Assembly: GCA_964473005.1 (NCBI GenBank)
Contig: CAYYME010000010.1
Coordinates: 1-16,441 of the forward strand
Direction: 5' to 3'
DNA from: JAFCEV01 sp964473005
GTDB taxonomy: Archaea > Nanobdellota > Nanobdellia > Pacearchaeales > GW2011-AR1
DNA: 16,441 nucleotides
The notes under the pieces were generated by a model that saw nothing but the letters and a program-made list of their open reading frames with translations, made no database searches and was not told where the DNA came from. Positions 6,572-13,878 of the stretch are shown piece after piece; positions within the stretch are counted from its first letter, which is position 1, and every line of letters starts with the position of its first letter. A program made the position numbers and the translations under genes.

Positions 6572-7690
6572 ATGGAATTTAAGGAACATTCAGGGATAGC
6601 AATAATCCTTGGGACAAAAGCAGAACTTATCAAATGCATGCCTGTTATGCTGGAACTGCAAAAACAAAGAAAGAATTATTATTTTATTCACACAGGACAG
6701 CACCCGTTGGGAGGGGCCTGCGAGGAATTTGGGGTCAAAAAACCGGATTTTATTTTAAGCAAAGAGCCGGAAATCAGCACAAAATTCTGGTCTAAAATAA
6801 ATAAATCTTCTTTATTATGGTTTTTAGTGATGATTCTTAAAATAAAAAGACTAATCCAAAAATTAAATTTAAGGTATATAACTTATCACGGGGATACTAT
6901 GAGCACTGCAGCAGCTTCTATTGCATCAAGCAAATTGCTAAATTCTGAAAAATCCTGGAAGAATGTCCATTTAGAAGCGGGATTGAGAAGCGGTTCATTA
7001 TTAGAGCCTTTTCCTGAAGAAATATCGAGACAAATCTGCGACAGTTTTTCAGACATCCTTCTGGTTGTTTCTGATTTAACAGAAAGAAATTTGATGAAAT
7101 ATAAAAATAAAAAAAGAATTATAAACACAGGCAATACAATTGTTGATTCTGCTGCAATCAGTTATAAAAAAGCAAAGATAAAACACAAAAAACCAAAATA
7201 CAGATATGCATTGATAAATATACACAGGCATGAAAATTTGAAGAGCAAAGAAAGAATGAGAAGAATTATGGAAATTCTGAAGAAAGTTAAAATAAAGGCC
7301 ATATGGCCTCTTCATGATAATACCGCACATTTCTTAAGAAGATATGGATTTGCTGGAGAGATAAATAAGATGAAAAATATAGAGACAACACCATTAACTG
7401 ATTACCAGCATTTTCTATTCCTGATTGCAAATTGTGAATATCTCGTTACAGACGGAGGAAGCATACAGGAAGAAAGCCTGGTATTCAAAAAACCCTGCAT
7501 TATATTAAGAAAAAAGACAGAAAGACAGGAGGGATTTGCAACAGGAATAAATTTTTTGACAAAATTGAATGCTAATTATGCGGGGAAAATAATTAAAGAA
7601 ATAGAATCTAATAATTTTAAAGTGAAAAAGTTTAAAAATCCCTATGGAAAGAGAGGAGTGGGCAAAAAAATTGTGGAAATTTTAAAATAA
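6572..7690 (+). CDS. UDP-N-acetylglucosamine 2-epimerase family protein (WecB-like), divergent
   Basis: Cytoplasmic GT-B-fold epimerase expected to interconvert UDP-GlcNAc and UDP-ManNAc, supplying ManNAc-type sugars for the glycan. Aligned by eye with E. coli WecB, the main catalytic positions are kept: Asp108 in H-G-D-T, Glu135 in H-L-E-A-G-L-R-S, Glu149/150 in P-E-E-I-S-R, His218 in N-I-H-R-H-E-N, and the nucleotide-binding T-E-R-Q-E (316-320). Two signatures differ. The N-terminal G-T-R-P-E is G-T-K-A-E (14-18), replacing the Arg at the active-site position. The loop T-D-S-G-G-I-Q-E-E is T-D-G-G-S-I-Q-E-E (293-301). Length (372) is normal. These changes suggest a distinct subfamily that may act on another UDP-sugar or only hydrolyse it. 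It is the last of four codirectional, separately promoted genes. Confidence 0.85.
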   Translation: MEFKEHSGIAIILGTKAELIKCMPVMLELQKQRKNYYFIHTGQHPLGGACEEFGVKKPDFILSKEPEISTKFWSKINKSSLLWFLVMILKIKRLIQKLNLRYITYHGDTMSTAAASIASSKLLNSEKSWKNVHLEAGLRSGSLLEPFPEEISRQICDSFSDILLVVSDLTERNLMKYKNKKRIINTGNTIVDSAAISYKKAKIKHKKPKYRYALINIHRHENLKSKERMRRIMEILKKVKIKAIWPLHDNTAHFLRRYGFAGEINKMKNIETTPLTDYQHFLFLIANCEYLVTDGGSIQEESLVFKKPCIILRKKTERQEGFATGINFLTKLNANYAGKIIKEIESNNFKVKKFKNPYGKRGVGKKIVEILK

Positions 7691-7697
7691 ATAAAAA

Positions 7698-7705
7698 CTT
7701 AAAAA
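7698..7705 (+). promoter_or_regulatory. TATA box of the SDR-FkbM operon
   Basis: CTTAAAAA, starting 30 nt upstream of the ATG at 7728. It is a slightly weaker box than TTTAAAAG but has the same spacing as the other promoters. Confidence 0.5.
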
Positions 7706-7727
7706 GTTTGAAAAACCCATTAAGATA

Positions 7728-8672
7728 ATGATAACAAATAAAAGTAAAGTTTTGGTAACCGGTCCTTCCGGATTCATCGGATCAAATCTAACAAAAGGAC
7801 TCCTAAAAAAAGGTGCAGAAGTTTATGCTATAGATAATTTTTCTTATATAGATGCAGATTTAGCTAGAAAAAGATTATCAGATATTTTTAATCAAATTAG
7901 GATAATAGAAGGAGATGTTTCAAAAAAGGGAACATGGGATAAAGTTCCGAGAGATATTGAATATATTTTTCATTTTGCTGCCCCCTCTTCCATAACTTTA
8001 TTCAAAAATAATCCTGAAAAATGTTTTCATGAAACTTTCTTTGGACTTTATAATGCCCTGGAATTTGCAAAAAACAATCCAAGCGTAAAAAAAGTTATAT
8101 ACCCTTCCACTGGAAGTTTATATGCTGGAAATGAACTTCCACATGGAGAATATATTTATCCAAAACCCCGAAATTCCTATGCTGCTGCAAAGATGGCATG
8201 TGAGGGATTGGCGAGCTCCTATTCTGACTTTGTTAAATCTATCGGATTAAGAATTTTTGCCGGGTACGGGCCCGGAGAAGAATGGAAAAAAGATTTTGGA
8301 AGTGTATTATTTCTATTCATAAGAGATTATATGAACGGGAAAGCCCCAGAAATTTGGGGGGATGGGAATCAAACAAGGGATTTTGTTTATATTGACGATC
8401 TAATTAAGATCATTATGAAGGCAGTAGAAATAGATTATACCGGGATTGTTAATGTTGGAACTGGAAGAGCTACCTCTTTTGCAAAACTTCTCGAGATAAT
8501 TAAAGAAACTCTTGGAACAGAGATAAAACCGACATATATTCCCAAAGAAAAAAATTATGTTGAAAATTTAAAAGCAGACATTAGTTTAATGAAAAAGATA
8601 TTTGAAATTGGACCCATTTTACCTGAAGAAGGAATAAAAAGATTTATTGATTATTTAAAAAAAGAAAATTAA
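7728..8672 (+). CDS. NAD-dependent nucleotide-sugar epimerase (extended SDR)
   Basis: A 314-residue extended short-chain dehydrogenase/reductase that probably works on an NDP-sugar with bound NAD. The Rossmann glycine motif is T-G-P-S-G-F-I-G (11-18), the acid that binds the adenosine ribose follows in A-I-D-N-F (34-38), and the catalytic Y-x-x-x-K is Tyr151/Lys155, with Ser127/Thr128 before it in Y-P-S-T-G-S-L-Y. At that strand there is no Asp/Glu of the kind found in 4,6-dehydratases, so an epimerase or decarboxylase role is more likely than dehydration. The C-terminal substrate half contains G-D-G-N-Q-T-R-D-F-V-Y-I-D-D (about 211-224), typical of the UDP-glucose 4-epimerase/UDP-glucuronate group. 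It is followed after one base by the FkbM methyltransferase, so the two form an operon. The exact substrate cannot be read from sequence. Confidence 0.85.
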   Translation: MITNKSKVLVTGPSGFIGSNLTKGLLKKGAEVYAIDNFSYIDADLARKRLSDIFNQIRIIEGDVSKKGTWDKVPRDIEYIFHFAAPSSITLFKNNPEKCFHETFFGLYNALEFAKNNPSVKKVIYPSTGSLYAGNELPHGEYIYPKPRNSYAAAKMACEGLASSYSDFVKSIGLRIFAGYGPGEEWKKDFGSVLFLFIRDYMNGKAPEIWGDGNQTRDFVYIDDLIKIIMKAVEIDYTGIVNVGTGRATSFAKLLEIIKETLGTEIKPTYIPKEKNYVENLKADISLMKKIFEIGPILPEEGIKRFIDYLKKEN

Positions 8673-8673
8673 A

Positions 8674-9450
8674 ATGGGTTTAAATAAATTTTATGAATCC
8701 CTAAAATATTTTACGGTATTATTCCAGATAAAAACTGATTATTTCAAATATACAAGAGCTGTATTTTTATATAAATTAAAGCGTAAAGCAGAATTCCCAA
8801 AAGCTATTGTTAAACTTAAGGGTGCAAGATTTATCACCAGAAAGAATAGTATGGATATAGCCCATTTATCCAATTTTTATGAAAGAGAAACTACTAATCT
8901 TCTATTAAAATTAAAACCAAAAACTTTTATAGACGTTGGAACCCATATCGGGAGATTTTCTATAATTTTATCTAATAAAGGTTCTAAAGTTATTTCAATA
9001 GAACCAAGTAAAGATAACTTAAAACAATTGAATAAGAACATAAAATTAAATAATCTTCAGGATAGAATAAAAGTTATTAATGTTGGATGTTTAGATAAGA
9101 ATGAAAATAAGATTCTATATTTTATTCCCCATAATGAAGGATTAACCTCTCTTGAAGAAAAAGTGGGGGCAAGAAAAGAAACCATTAAAGTGAAAAGACT
9201 GGATACTATCTGTAAGAGCCTTAATTTAAACTTAGATTCTATAGATATAATAAAAATTGATGTAGAGGGTTTTGAGTTAAATGTCTTGAAGGGGGCACCC
9301 AATATACTTAAAAGAGGTTCACCTTTGTTAATCATAGAAATAACAGATAAAAAGAAAGAAGAACCAATAAAAAAATTTCTCAATAGATTCGGCTTCATTA
9401 ATAAAGAGATTCTTGATGCAAGAAATTTTATTTTCGTAAAAAAGAATTAA
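8674..9450 (+). CDS. FkbM-family SAM-dependent methyltransferase
   Basis: A 258-residue class I methyltransferase of the FkbM family, which usually methylates hydroxyl groups, often on sugars in glycan and polysaccharide loci. The SAM-binding motif I is F-I-D-V-G-T-H-I-G-R-F (85-95), with an acidic ribose-binding Glu in I-S-I-E-P-S (107-112). The family hallmark I-K-I-D-V-E-G-F-E (193-201) is followed by L-K-G-A. The first 80 residues are Lys/aromatic-rich and not part of the fold core; they may bind the acceptor or the membrane surface. The ATG follows the preceding stop by one base, with no Shine-Dalgarno, so translation is probably coupled. A T-rich tract follows the gene. The acceptor is unknown, but the context indicates a glycan sugar O-methylation. 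Confidence 0.88.
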   Translation: MGLNKFYESLKYFTVLFQIKTDYFKYTRAVFLYKLKRKAEFPKAIVKLKGARFITRKNSMDIAHLSNFYERETTNLLLKLKPKTFIDVGTHIGRFSIILSNKGSKVISIEPSKDNLKQLNKNIKLNNLQDRIKVINVGCLDKNENKILYFIPHNEGLTSLEEKVGARKETIKVKRLDTICKSLNLNLDSIDIIKIDVEGFELNVLKGAPNILKRGSPLLIIEITDKKKEEPIKKFLNRFGFINKEILDARNFIFVKKN

Positions 9451-9479
9451 AGATTACTTCAAAGCCCCATCATAAATGC

Positions 9480-9493
9480 TTTTTAATTTTTTA
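9480..9493 (+). terminator. T-rich tract, possible archaeal terminator
   Basis: TTTTTAATTTTTT lies about 30 nt after the FkbM gene stop, before the next promoter. Archaeal RNA polymerase can terminate at oligo-T without a hairpin. In an AT-rich genome this is suggestive only. Confidence 0.35.
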
Positions 9494-9545
9494 CTTCTAA
9501 AGATTTTCTATATGTTTAATTCATAAAATTTAATAACATAATCTT

Positions 9546-9553
9546 TTTAAATC
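9546..9553 (+). promoter_or_regulatory. TATA box of the GT4 / C-methyltransferase operon
   Basis: TTTAAATC within CTTTTTAAATC, starting 27 nt upstream of the ATG at 9573. Its 3' end touches an inverted repeat that fills the space up to the start codon. Confidence 0.6.
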
Positions 9554-9568
9554 TCTTTAATAAGAGAT
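9551..9568. promoter_or_regulatory. Putative operator: palindrome between TATA box and start codon
   Basis: ATCTCTT-TAAT-AAGAGAT: two perfect 7-bp arms around a 4-bp spacer. It begins at the end of the TATA box and ends 4 nt before the ATG, so it covers the predicted transcription start. A protein bound here would block polymerase loading, which suggests a repressor site. As RNA it would lie mostly upstream of the start, so a DNA role is favoured over a hairpin. Confidence 0.45.
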
Positions 9569-9572
9569 ATAT

Positions 9573-10679
9573 ATGAAAAATCTAAAAGTTTATATGAATC
9601 CAGGGGTTCACCCACAATTTAAAGAAATAATAAATTTTCCTCCAAAAAATGTAAACTATATCTATGAAGAACCTAAGGGGGACCATAATAGTATTTTTAT
9701 GAGAAAAAAAAGGGTTTTAATATCACTTATCCAAAAATATCTTCAAATTCCAAGAATTGCTAAAATTAAAAATACAGAAAAAATTGATTTGATTCATTCA
9801 ACAAGGGGAATTCTTATTAGAAATAAAAAGCCCTGGATAGTTGATCTTGAATCAGGAGCTGCTTTTGCAGGACTAGATTGGAATTCTTTGCAAAAACCAA
9901 TAATGAAAAAAATAATCAGGAAATATTTGCTATCTCCCTACTGCAAAAAAATAATTCCTCAAAGTGAGGCTGCAAAAAAAAGTCTTCTTGAAAATTTAGA
10001 TTGTTCAGGGTTTGCGCATAAAATTGAAACATTATATCTTGCTTATCATACAAGCAAACTAAAAAGAAAAAAATCAGATAAGATTAGGATTTCTTTCATC
10101 GGAAAATTTTATCTTGAAAAGGGGGGGCATGATTTGCAGGGAGCTTTCAAGATCCTGAATAAGAAATATCCCGGAAAACTAAAATTAAAAATGAAATCAA
10201 ATGTACCAGAGAGATATAAATTAAATCTTCCGAATGTAAAATATCTCAAAAATATTCCGGATCCAAGAAAATTTTATGAAGAAATTTTTGGGGATTGTGA
10301 TATTTATGTTCAACCTACGACTATTGACAGTTATGGTGTTTCAATATTAGAAGCCATGTCAACAGGACTTCCAGTAGTTTGTACTGACGATTTTACATTG
10401 CCAGAGCTTGTTCAGAACGGATATAATGGATTTTTAGTCAAAAGCCCTGTTCATTGGTATAATCATAGGTTTAATCTAAGAAAGTGGGAAGAGAAAGCAC
10501 ATCAAGATCATCCAGAAACAGTAAAAGAATTAGTGGAGAAAATTTCCATATTAATAGAGGATAAAAAATTAAGGGAAAGGATGGGAAAAAATAGCTTTAA
10601 ACTTGTAGAGTCTGGAAAATTCTCAATAAAAGAAAGAAATAAAAAATTAAAAAGAATTTATGAAGAAGCATTAAGATGA
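9573..10679 (+). CDS. Family GT4 glycosyltransferase
   Basis: A 368-residue cytosolic GT-B retaining glycosyltransferase that probably adds one sugar to the lipid-linked glycan. The C-terminal nucleotide-sugar half begins at F-I-G-K-F-Y-L-E-K-G-G-H-D (175-187) and contains the E-x7-E-type element D-S-Y-G-V-S-I-L-E-A-M-S-T-G-L-P-V-V (252-269), where the first acid is Asp252 instead of Glu and Glu260 is kept; P-E-L-V-Q-N-G-Y-N-G-F-L-V follows. The N-terminal acceptor half (1-165) is Lys-rich and poorly conserved in pattern. A run of seven G (10121-10127) encodes part of the K-G-G-H loop. Its TGA overlaps the ATG of the C-methyltransferase gene by four bases (ATGA), so the pair is an operon with coupled translation. 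Donor and acceptor are unknown. Confidence 0.87.
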   Translation: MKNLKVYMNPGVHPQFKEIINFPPKNVNYIYEEPKGDHNSIFMRKKRVLISLIQKYLQIPRIAKIKNTEKIDLIHSTRGILIRNKKPWIVDLESGAAFAGLDWNSLQKPIMKKIIRKYLLSPYCKKIIPQSEAAKKSLLENLDCSGFAHKIETLYLAYHTSKLKRKKSDKIRISFIGKFYLEKGGHDLQGAFKILNKKYPGKLKLKMKSNVPERYKLNLPNVKYLKNIPDPRKFYEEIFGDCDIYVQPTTIDSYGVSILEAMSTGLPVVCTDDFTLPELVQNGYNGFLVKSPVHWYNHRFNLRKWEEKAHQDHPETVKELVEKISILIEDKKLRERMGKNSFKLVESGKFSIKERNKKLKRIYEEALR

Positions 10680-11935
10680 CTGAAATAAAAAATTGCAGGG
10701 CATGTAATTCTGAAGATCTTAGTCCAGTCTTTTCCTTAGGAAACCAGTATGTTACTAATTTTATTAATTCTGAAAAAGAACAGGACAATATCCCTGTTAT
10801 CCCATTAGATTTGGTTTTATGTGAAAAATGCAAATTATTACAGCTAAAGCACAATGCCCCTCCAGAATCCATGTGGGGGGAGCAGTATTGGTATAAGTCG
10901 GGAATAAGCACAACTATAAAAGAGGATTTAAGAGATATAGCAGAAAAAGCCCAGCAAATATGCAAATTAAAAGAAGGAGAAATAATCATAGATATAGGAT
11001 GCAACGATGGAACCTTACTGGAAGTTTATGACAAGAATAAAGGATTAATTTTAATTGGCTTTGAACCTTCAAAGAATGTAGCAAGAGAAGCTGAAGAAAA
11101 AGGATTTAAGGTTATTAATAACTTTTTTAATGCAGATGAGTTTAAAAAAGAATTTGGAAATAAAAAAGCTAAGATAATTACCGCCATATCTATGTTTTAT
11201 GATTTAGAGGAACCCAATAAGTTTTTGGAAGATATTCTTTCTGTTCTTGATAAAGAGGGGGTGTTTGTTATACAGCAAAATTATCTTGTCACAATGCTTG
11301 AGCAGAATGCTTTTGACAATATCTGCCATGAACACAGAGAGTATTATTCCTTAACTTCATTGAAAAACATACTCGAAAAACACGGGCTTGAAATTTTTGA
11401 TGTTGAACAAAATGATATTAACGGGGGGAGCATCAGAACATATATAAAAATTAAAGGAAATGAGAAATTAAAAGGATTTAATGAGGGGGGTGAAGAAAGA
11501 ATTAAAAATCTCTTTGAGAAAGAAAAAGAGATGGGATTAGACAGTTTAAAACCCTACCAAGAGTTTGCTGCCAGAATTTCCAAAATAAAAGAAGATTTAG
11601 TGAATTTCCTTAAAGAAGAAAAAGCAAAAGGAAAAAAGATTTGGATATATGGGGCATCTACAAGAGGGAATATATCTCTTCAGTATTTTGGACTTGATTC
11701 AGATACGATAAGCGGAATTGCTGATAAAAATTCTGATAAATGGAGGAAGAAAACAGTTGGCTCGCTGATATCTATTTTCTCTCCTGAAAAAATGCGGGAA
11801 GAAGATCCAGATTATTTGCTGGTCAATACCTGGCATTTTTTAAAGGAAATAATGAAGCAGGAAGAAGATTATTTTAATAAAGGCGGAAAATTTGTAGTTG
11901 CATTGCCTGAATTTAAGGTAATAAGCAAAGATTAA
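10676..11935 (+). CDS. Sugar C-methyltransferase (TylC3/NovU/TcaB9-like), three-domain
   Basis: A 419-residue enzyme with the three-part plan of NDP-sugar C-methyltransferases. An N-terminal zinc domain has C-x2-C at Cys7/Cys10 and Cys49/Cys52. A central SAM domain has I-D-I-G-C-N-D-G (105-112). A C-terminal Rossmann-like domain has I-W-I-Y-G-A-S-T-R-G (322-331) and G-G-K-F-V-V-A-L-P. Known relatives methylate a carbon next to the 4-keto group of an NDP-deoxysugar. The active-site block is C-H-E-H (217-220) followed by G-G-S-I-R (250-254). TcaB9-type enzymes have Y-H-E-H, so the catalytic-region Tyr is Cys here while the Glu and His are kept. The gene overlaps the upstream GT4 gene by four bases and shares TTAA with the stop of the convergent RmlD-like gene. 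The sugar substrate is inferred, not seen. Confidence 0.87.
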   Translation: MTEIKNCRACNSEDLSPVFSLGNQYVTNFINSEKEQDNIPVIPLDLVLCEKCKLLQLKHNAPPESMWGEQYWYKSGISTTIKEDLRDIAEKAQQICKLKEGEIIIDIGCNDGTLLEVYDKNKGLILIGFEPSKNVAREAEEKGFKVINNFFNADEFKKEFGNKKAKIITAISMFYDLEEPNKFLEDILSVLDKEGVFVIQQNYLVTMLEQNAFDNICHEHREYYSLTSLKNILEKHGLEIFDVEQNDINGGSIRTYIKIKGNEKLKGFNEGGEERIKNLFEKEKEMGLDSLKPYQEFAARISKIKEDLVNFLKEEKAKGKKIWIYGASTRGNISLQYFGLDSDTISGIADKNSDKWRKKTVGSLISIFSPEKMREEDPDYLLVNTWHFLKEIMKQEEDYFNKGGKFVVALPEFKVISKD

Positions 11936-12783
11936 AGTCTATTTAGTTGTCTTTTCATAATGTTCAACCCTTCATCTAAAGAGTGTGTTTTAATTCCTAA
12001 TTTTTTTATTTTTGAAGTGTCTAGTGTTGCATTTTTGGGGATTTTTATTTCTAATTCCGGTTTTGCATTTGAAATTCCAATTTTAGAATCTTTTCTTACT
12101 AACAGCTCTAATTTTTTCAAAAAATCAGACATCTTGATTCTTGTAGACCCTGCAACATGAAAAATTCCGAATTGTTTTTTGTTTATTAATCCCCTAATTA
12201 TCTCCAAAACATCATCTATAAATACAGGCTGTCTTAATTGGTTTGGCTCTCTTAACTGAATTTGGTTCCCGGATAAAATCATATCAAAAACCCCATTTTT
12301 CTTATTAATGCCATTATATCCATACATAATATCCACTCTTAGAATGATTGACTTTGGATTCTTTAAAATCTCTTTCTCTGCCATAATTTTCGTTCTTGCA
12401 TATTCATTTTCCGGAGAAGGCTGATCTTTTTCAGTGTAATTGCCTCTTTTTCCGTCAAAAATATAAGAAGATGAAATGAATACCATTATAGCACCTATTT
12501 CATGCACAACTTCAGAAATATTTTTGGCTGTAAGATAGTTTAAAGAATATGCTAAATCGGGATTTTGCTCGCATTGCATAGAACTAGTCAACCCAATACT
12601 ATCAATAACTACCTGCGGTTTATATTTCAGCAGGAATTTTCTTACCTCACTTTTGCTTGTTGCATCAACTTTAAATTTTTCTTCAGTAGTTATTCCTGCT
12701 CCAATAACTTCATTATTTTTGAATAAAACTTCAAGAGCCTTTGTCCCAAAAAATCCACTTAAACCGAAAATAACTATTTTCAT
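11932..12783 (-). CDS. RmlD-like NDP-4-keto-sugar reductase
   Basis: A 283-residue SDR resembling dTDP-4-dehydrorhamnose reductase (RmlD), which reduces the 4-keto group of a deoxysugar nucleotide with NAD(P)H. The N-terminal motif is F-G-L-S-G-F-F-G (6-13) rather than the G-x-x-G-Q-L-G usual in RmlD. The family block I-S-S-S-Y-I-F-D-G (103-111) is clear, followed by Y-T-E-K-D-Q-P-S-P-E-N-E-Y-A-R-T-K with catalytic Tyr128/Lys132. Substrate-half motif L-R-Q-P-V-F-I-D-D-V fits the family R-P-x-x-S/I-x-D. It is last in the minus-strand operon, its ATG overlapping the stop of the GT4 gene (ATGA). Its placement next to the C-methyltransferase, though convergent, fits sequential action on one sugar. 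Other relatives reduce or epimerise different NDP-sugars. Confidence 0.83.
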   Translation of the reverse strand: MKIVIFGLSGFFGTKALEVLFKNNEVIGAGITTEEKFKVDATSKSEVRKFLLKYKPQVVIDSIGLTSSMQCEQNPDLAYSLNYLTAKNISEVVHEIGAIMVFISSSYIFDGKRGNYTEKDQPSPENEYARTKIMAEKEILKNPKSIILRVDIMYGYNGINKKNGVFDMILSGNQIQLREPNQLRQPVFIDDVLEIIRGLINKKQFGIFHVAGSTRIKMSDFLKKLELLVRKDSKIGISNAKPELEIKIPKNATLDTSKIKKLGIKTHSLDEGLNIMKRQLNRL

Positions 12784-13877
12784 TCTAAAGAAAAATACAA
12801 TTTTTTATATTTTCTTGATAGTGCAGACAGGCTATTTTCCCTAAGATATTTCCTGCATTCACTCACCAGTTTCTTGTAATTTTCAGGCGCTATTGCTTCT
12901 TTAATTACTTTAGGATAATCATTTTCAGTTTTGGCAATTCTTAGACATCCAAATTTCTTGGCAATTTCATTAAAATACTGAATATTGCTTGCAATTACAG
13001 GCTTCTCTGCAGCCATTGCATGGGCAAAAATTCCGCTCCCAATTCCCCCTCTATAAGGGAGTAAAACCAAATCCGCTGCAGCAAAATATTTCCACCAAAG
13101 AGGGCTTTTATCAGTTATGTCGCTTATATCAAAACGGACAAATTTTTCAAAATGGTTTTCCCTGACAATTTTTTTATTTTCCTCCAGATAGTTTCTTGTT
13201 CTTTCGCTGTTTCTGTCATTAATTGCTCCGGGATTAGCAACAACAAGAATTGTTTTGCCAACCTTATCTGCCTGCTTTATAATTATGTCATGTCCATGGT
13301 CAGGAATAATGCTTCCCATAAGCAAATAAACAAATCCCGAGAGCCTGAATTCTTTCTTCATTTTTTGCTTTGAATATTTAGGTATATCTTCAATTATTCC
13401 CTGGGGAAAAACAGCTATCTTCTCTTTTGGAACAGAATATTCCCTTGATAAAATATTTTTAAAGAAGTTTGCATGCACAACAACTATATCAGAAAACCAG
13501 TTAATTACCTTATTTTGTGTTATATACAAAACTTTTCTTAAGAAAGTTTTTAGTTTATTTCCTTTAAATTTTTCTTTTTGTGAAAGAACAGTGTGCATTG
13601 TTGTGACAACCTTGCATCCGGATAAAAATAACAAAAAATACAAAAGAAAAAAAGGCAACCCATACCAACCAAGCAGGTTATATTCATGCTGGATATGGAG
13701 AAGGCCATAATTTTTAAATTCATTGAATTTTTTGAAAAGAGTTGAAGGAGAGCCTGCATAATAATTAATACTTTCTATTTCCACGCCTGAATTCTTTATA
13801 TTATCCACAAGAGTAACAGAATAACCAGAAATTCCTTTTTCTGATTCTCTGCTTGGATAAACCATAGCAATTCGCAT
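12780..13877 (-). CDS. Family GT4 glycosyltransferase, second
   Basis: A 365-residue GT-B glycosyltransferase. The N-terminal half has M-V-Y-P-S-R-x-x-E-K-G-I-S-G-Y (6-19) and the H-I-Q-H-E-Y-N-L-L-G signature (61-70), followed by a strongly hydrophobic stretch (74-87) that may anchor it to the membrane. The C-terminal half has F-A-A-A-D-L-V-L-L-P-Y-R-G-G-I-G-S-G-I-F-A-H-A-M (265-288) and E-K-P-V-I-A-S. His286 stands where many GT4 enzymes have the conserved Glu, as in the subgroup with S-G-V-L-A/S-x-A. The preceding dehydratase gene ends one base before this ATG, and its own stop overlaps the RmlD-like ATG by four bases, so three genes form a tight operon. Donor and acceptor are unknown. Confidence 0.86.
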   Translation of the reverse strand: MRIAMVYPSRESEKGISGYSVTLVDNIKNSGVEIESINYYAGSPSTLFKKFNEFKNYGLLHIQHEYNLLGWYGLPFFLLYFLLFLSGCKVVTTMHTVLSQKEKFKGNKLKTFLRKVLYITQNKVINWFSDIVVVHANFFKNILSREYSVPKEKIAVFPQGIIEDIPKYSKQKMKKEFRLSGFVYLLMGSIIPDHGHDIIIKQADKVGKTILVVANPGAINDRNSERTRNYLEENKKIVRENHFEKFVRFDISDITDKSPLWWKYFAAADLVLLPYRGGIGSGIFAHAMAAEKPVIASNIQYFNEIAKKFGCLRIAKTENDYPKVIKEAIAPENYKKLVSECRKYLRENSLSALSRKYKKLYFSLE

Positions 13878-13878
13878 T

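Noticed and set aside
9451..9572. Possible tRNA or small RNA in the 122-nt gap
   Set aside because: No cloverleaf-like pairing or T-loop consensus is visible. The gap is explained by a T-rich end, a TATA box and the palindrome.
10597..11004. 135-residue minus-strand frame over the GT4/C-methyltransferase junction
   Set aside because: Antisense to the overlapping stop and start of two sound genes, composed of shadow codons.
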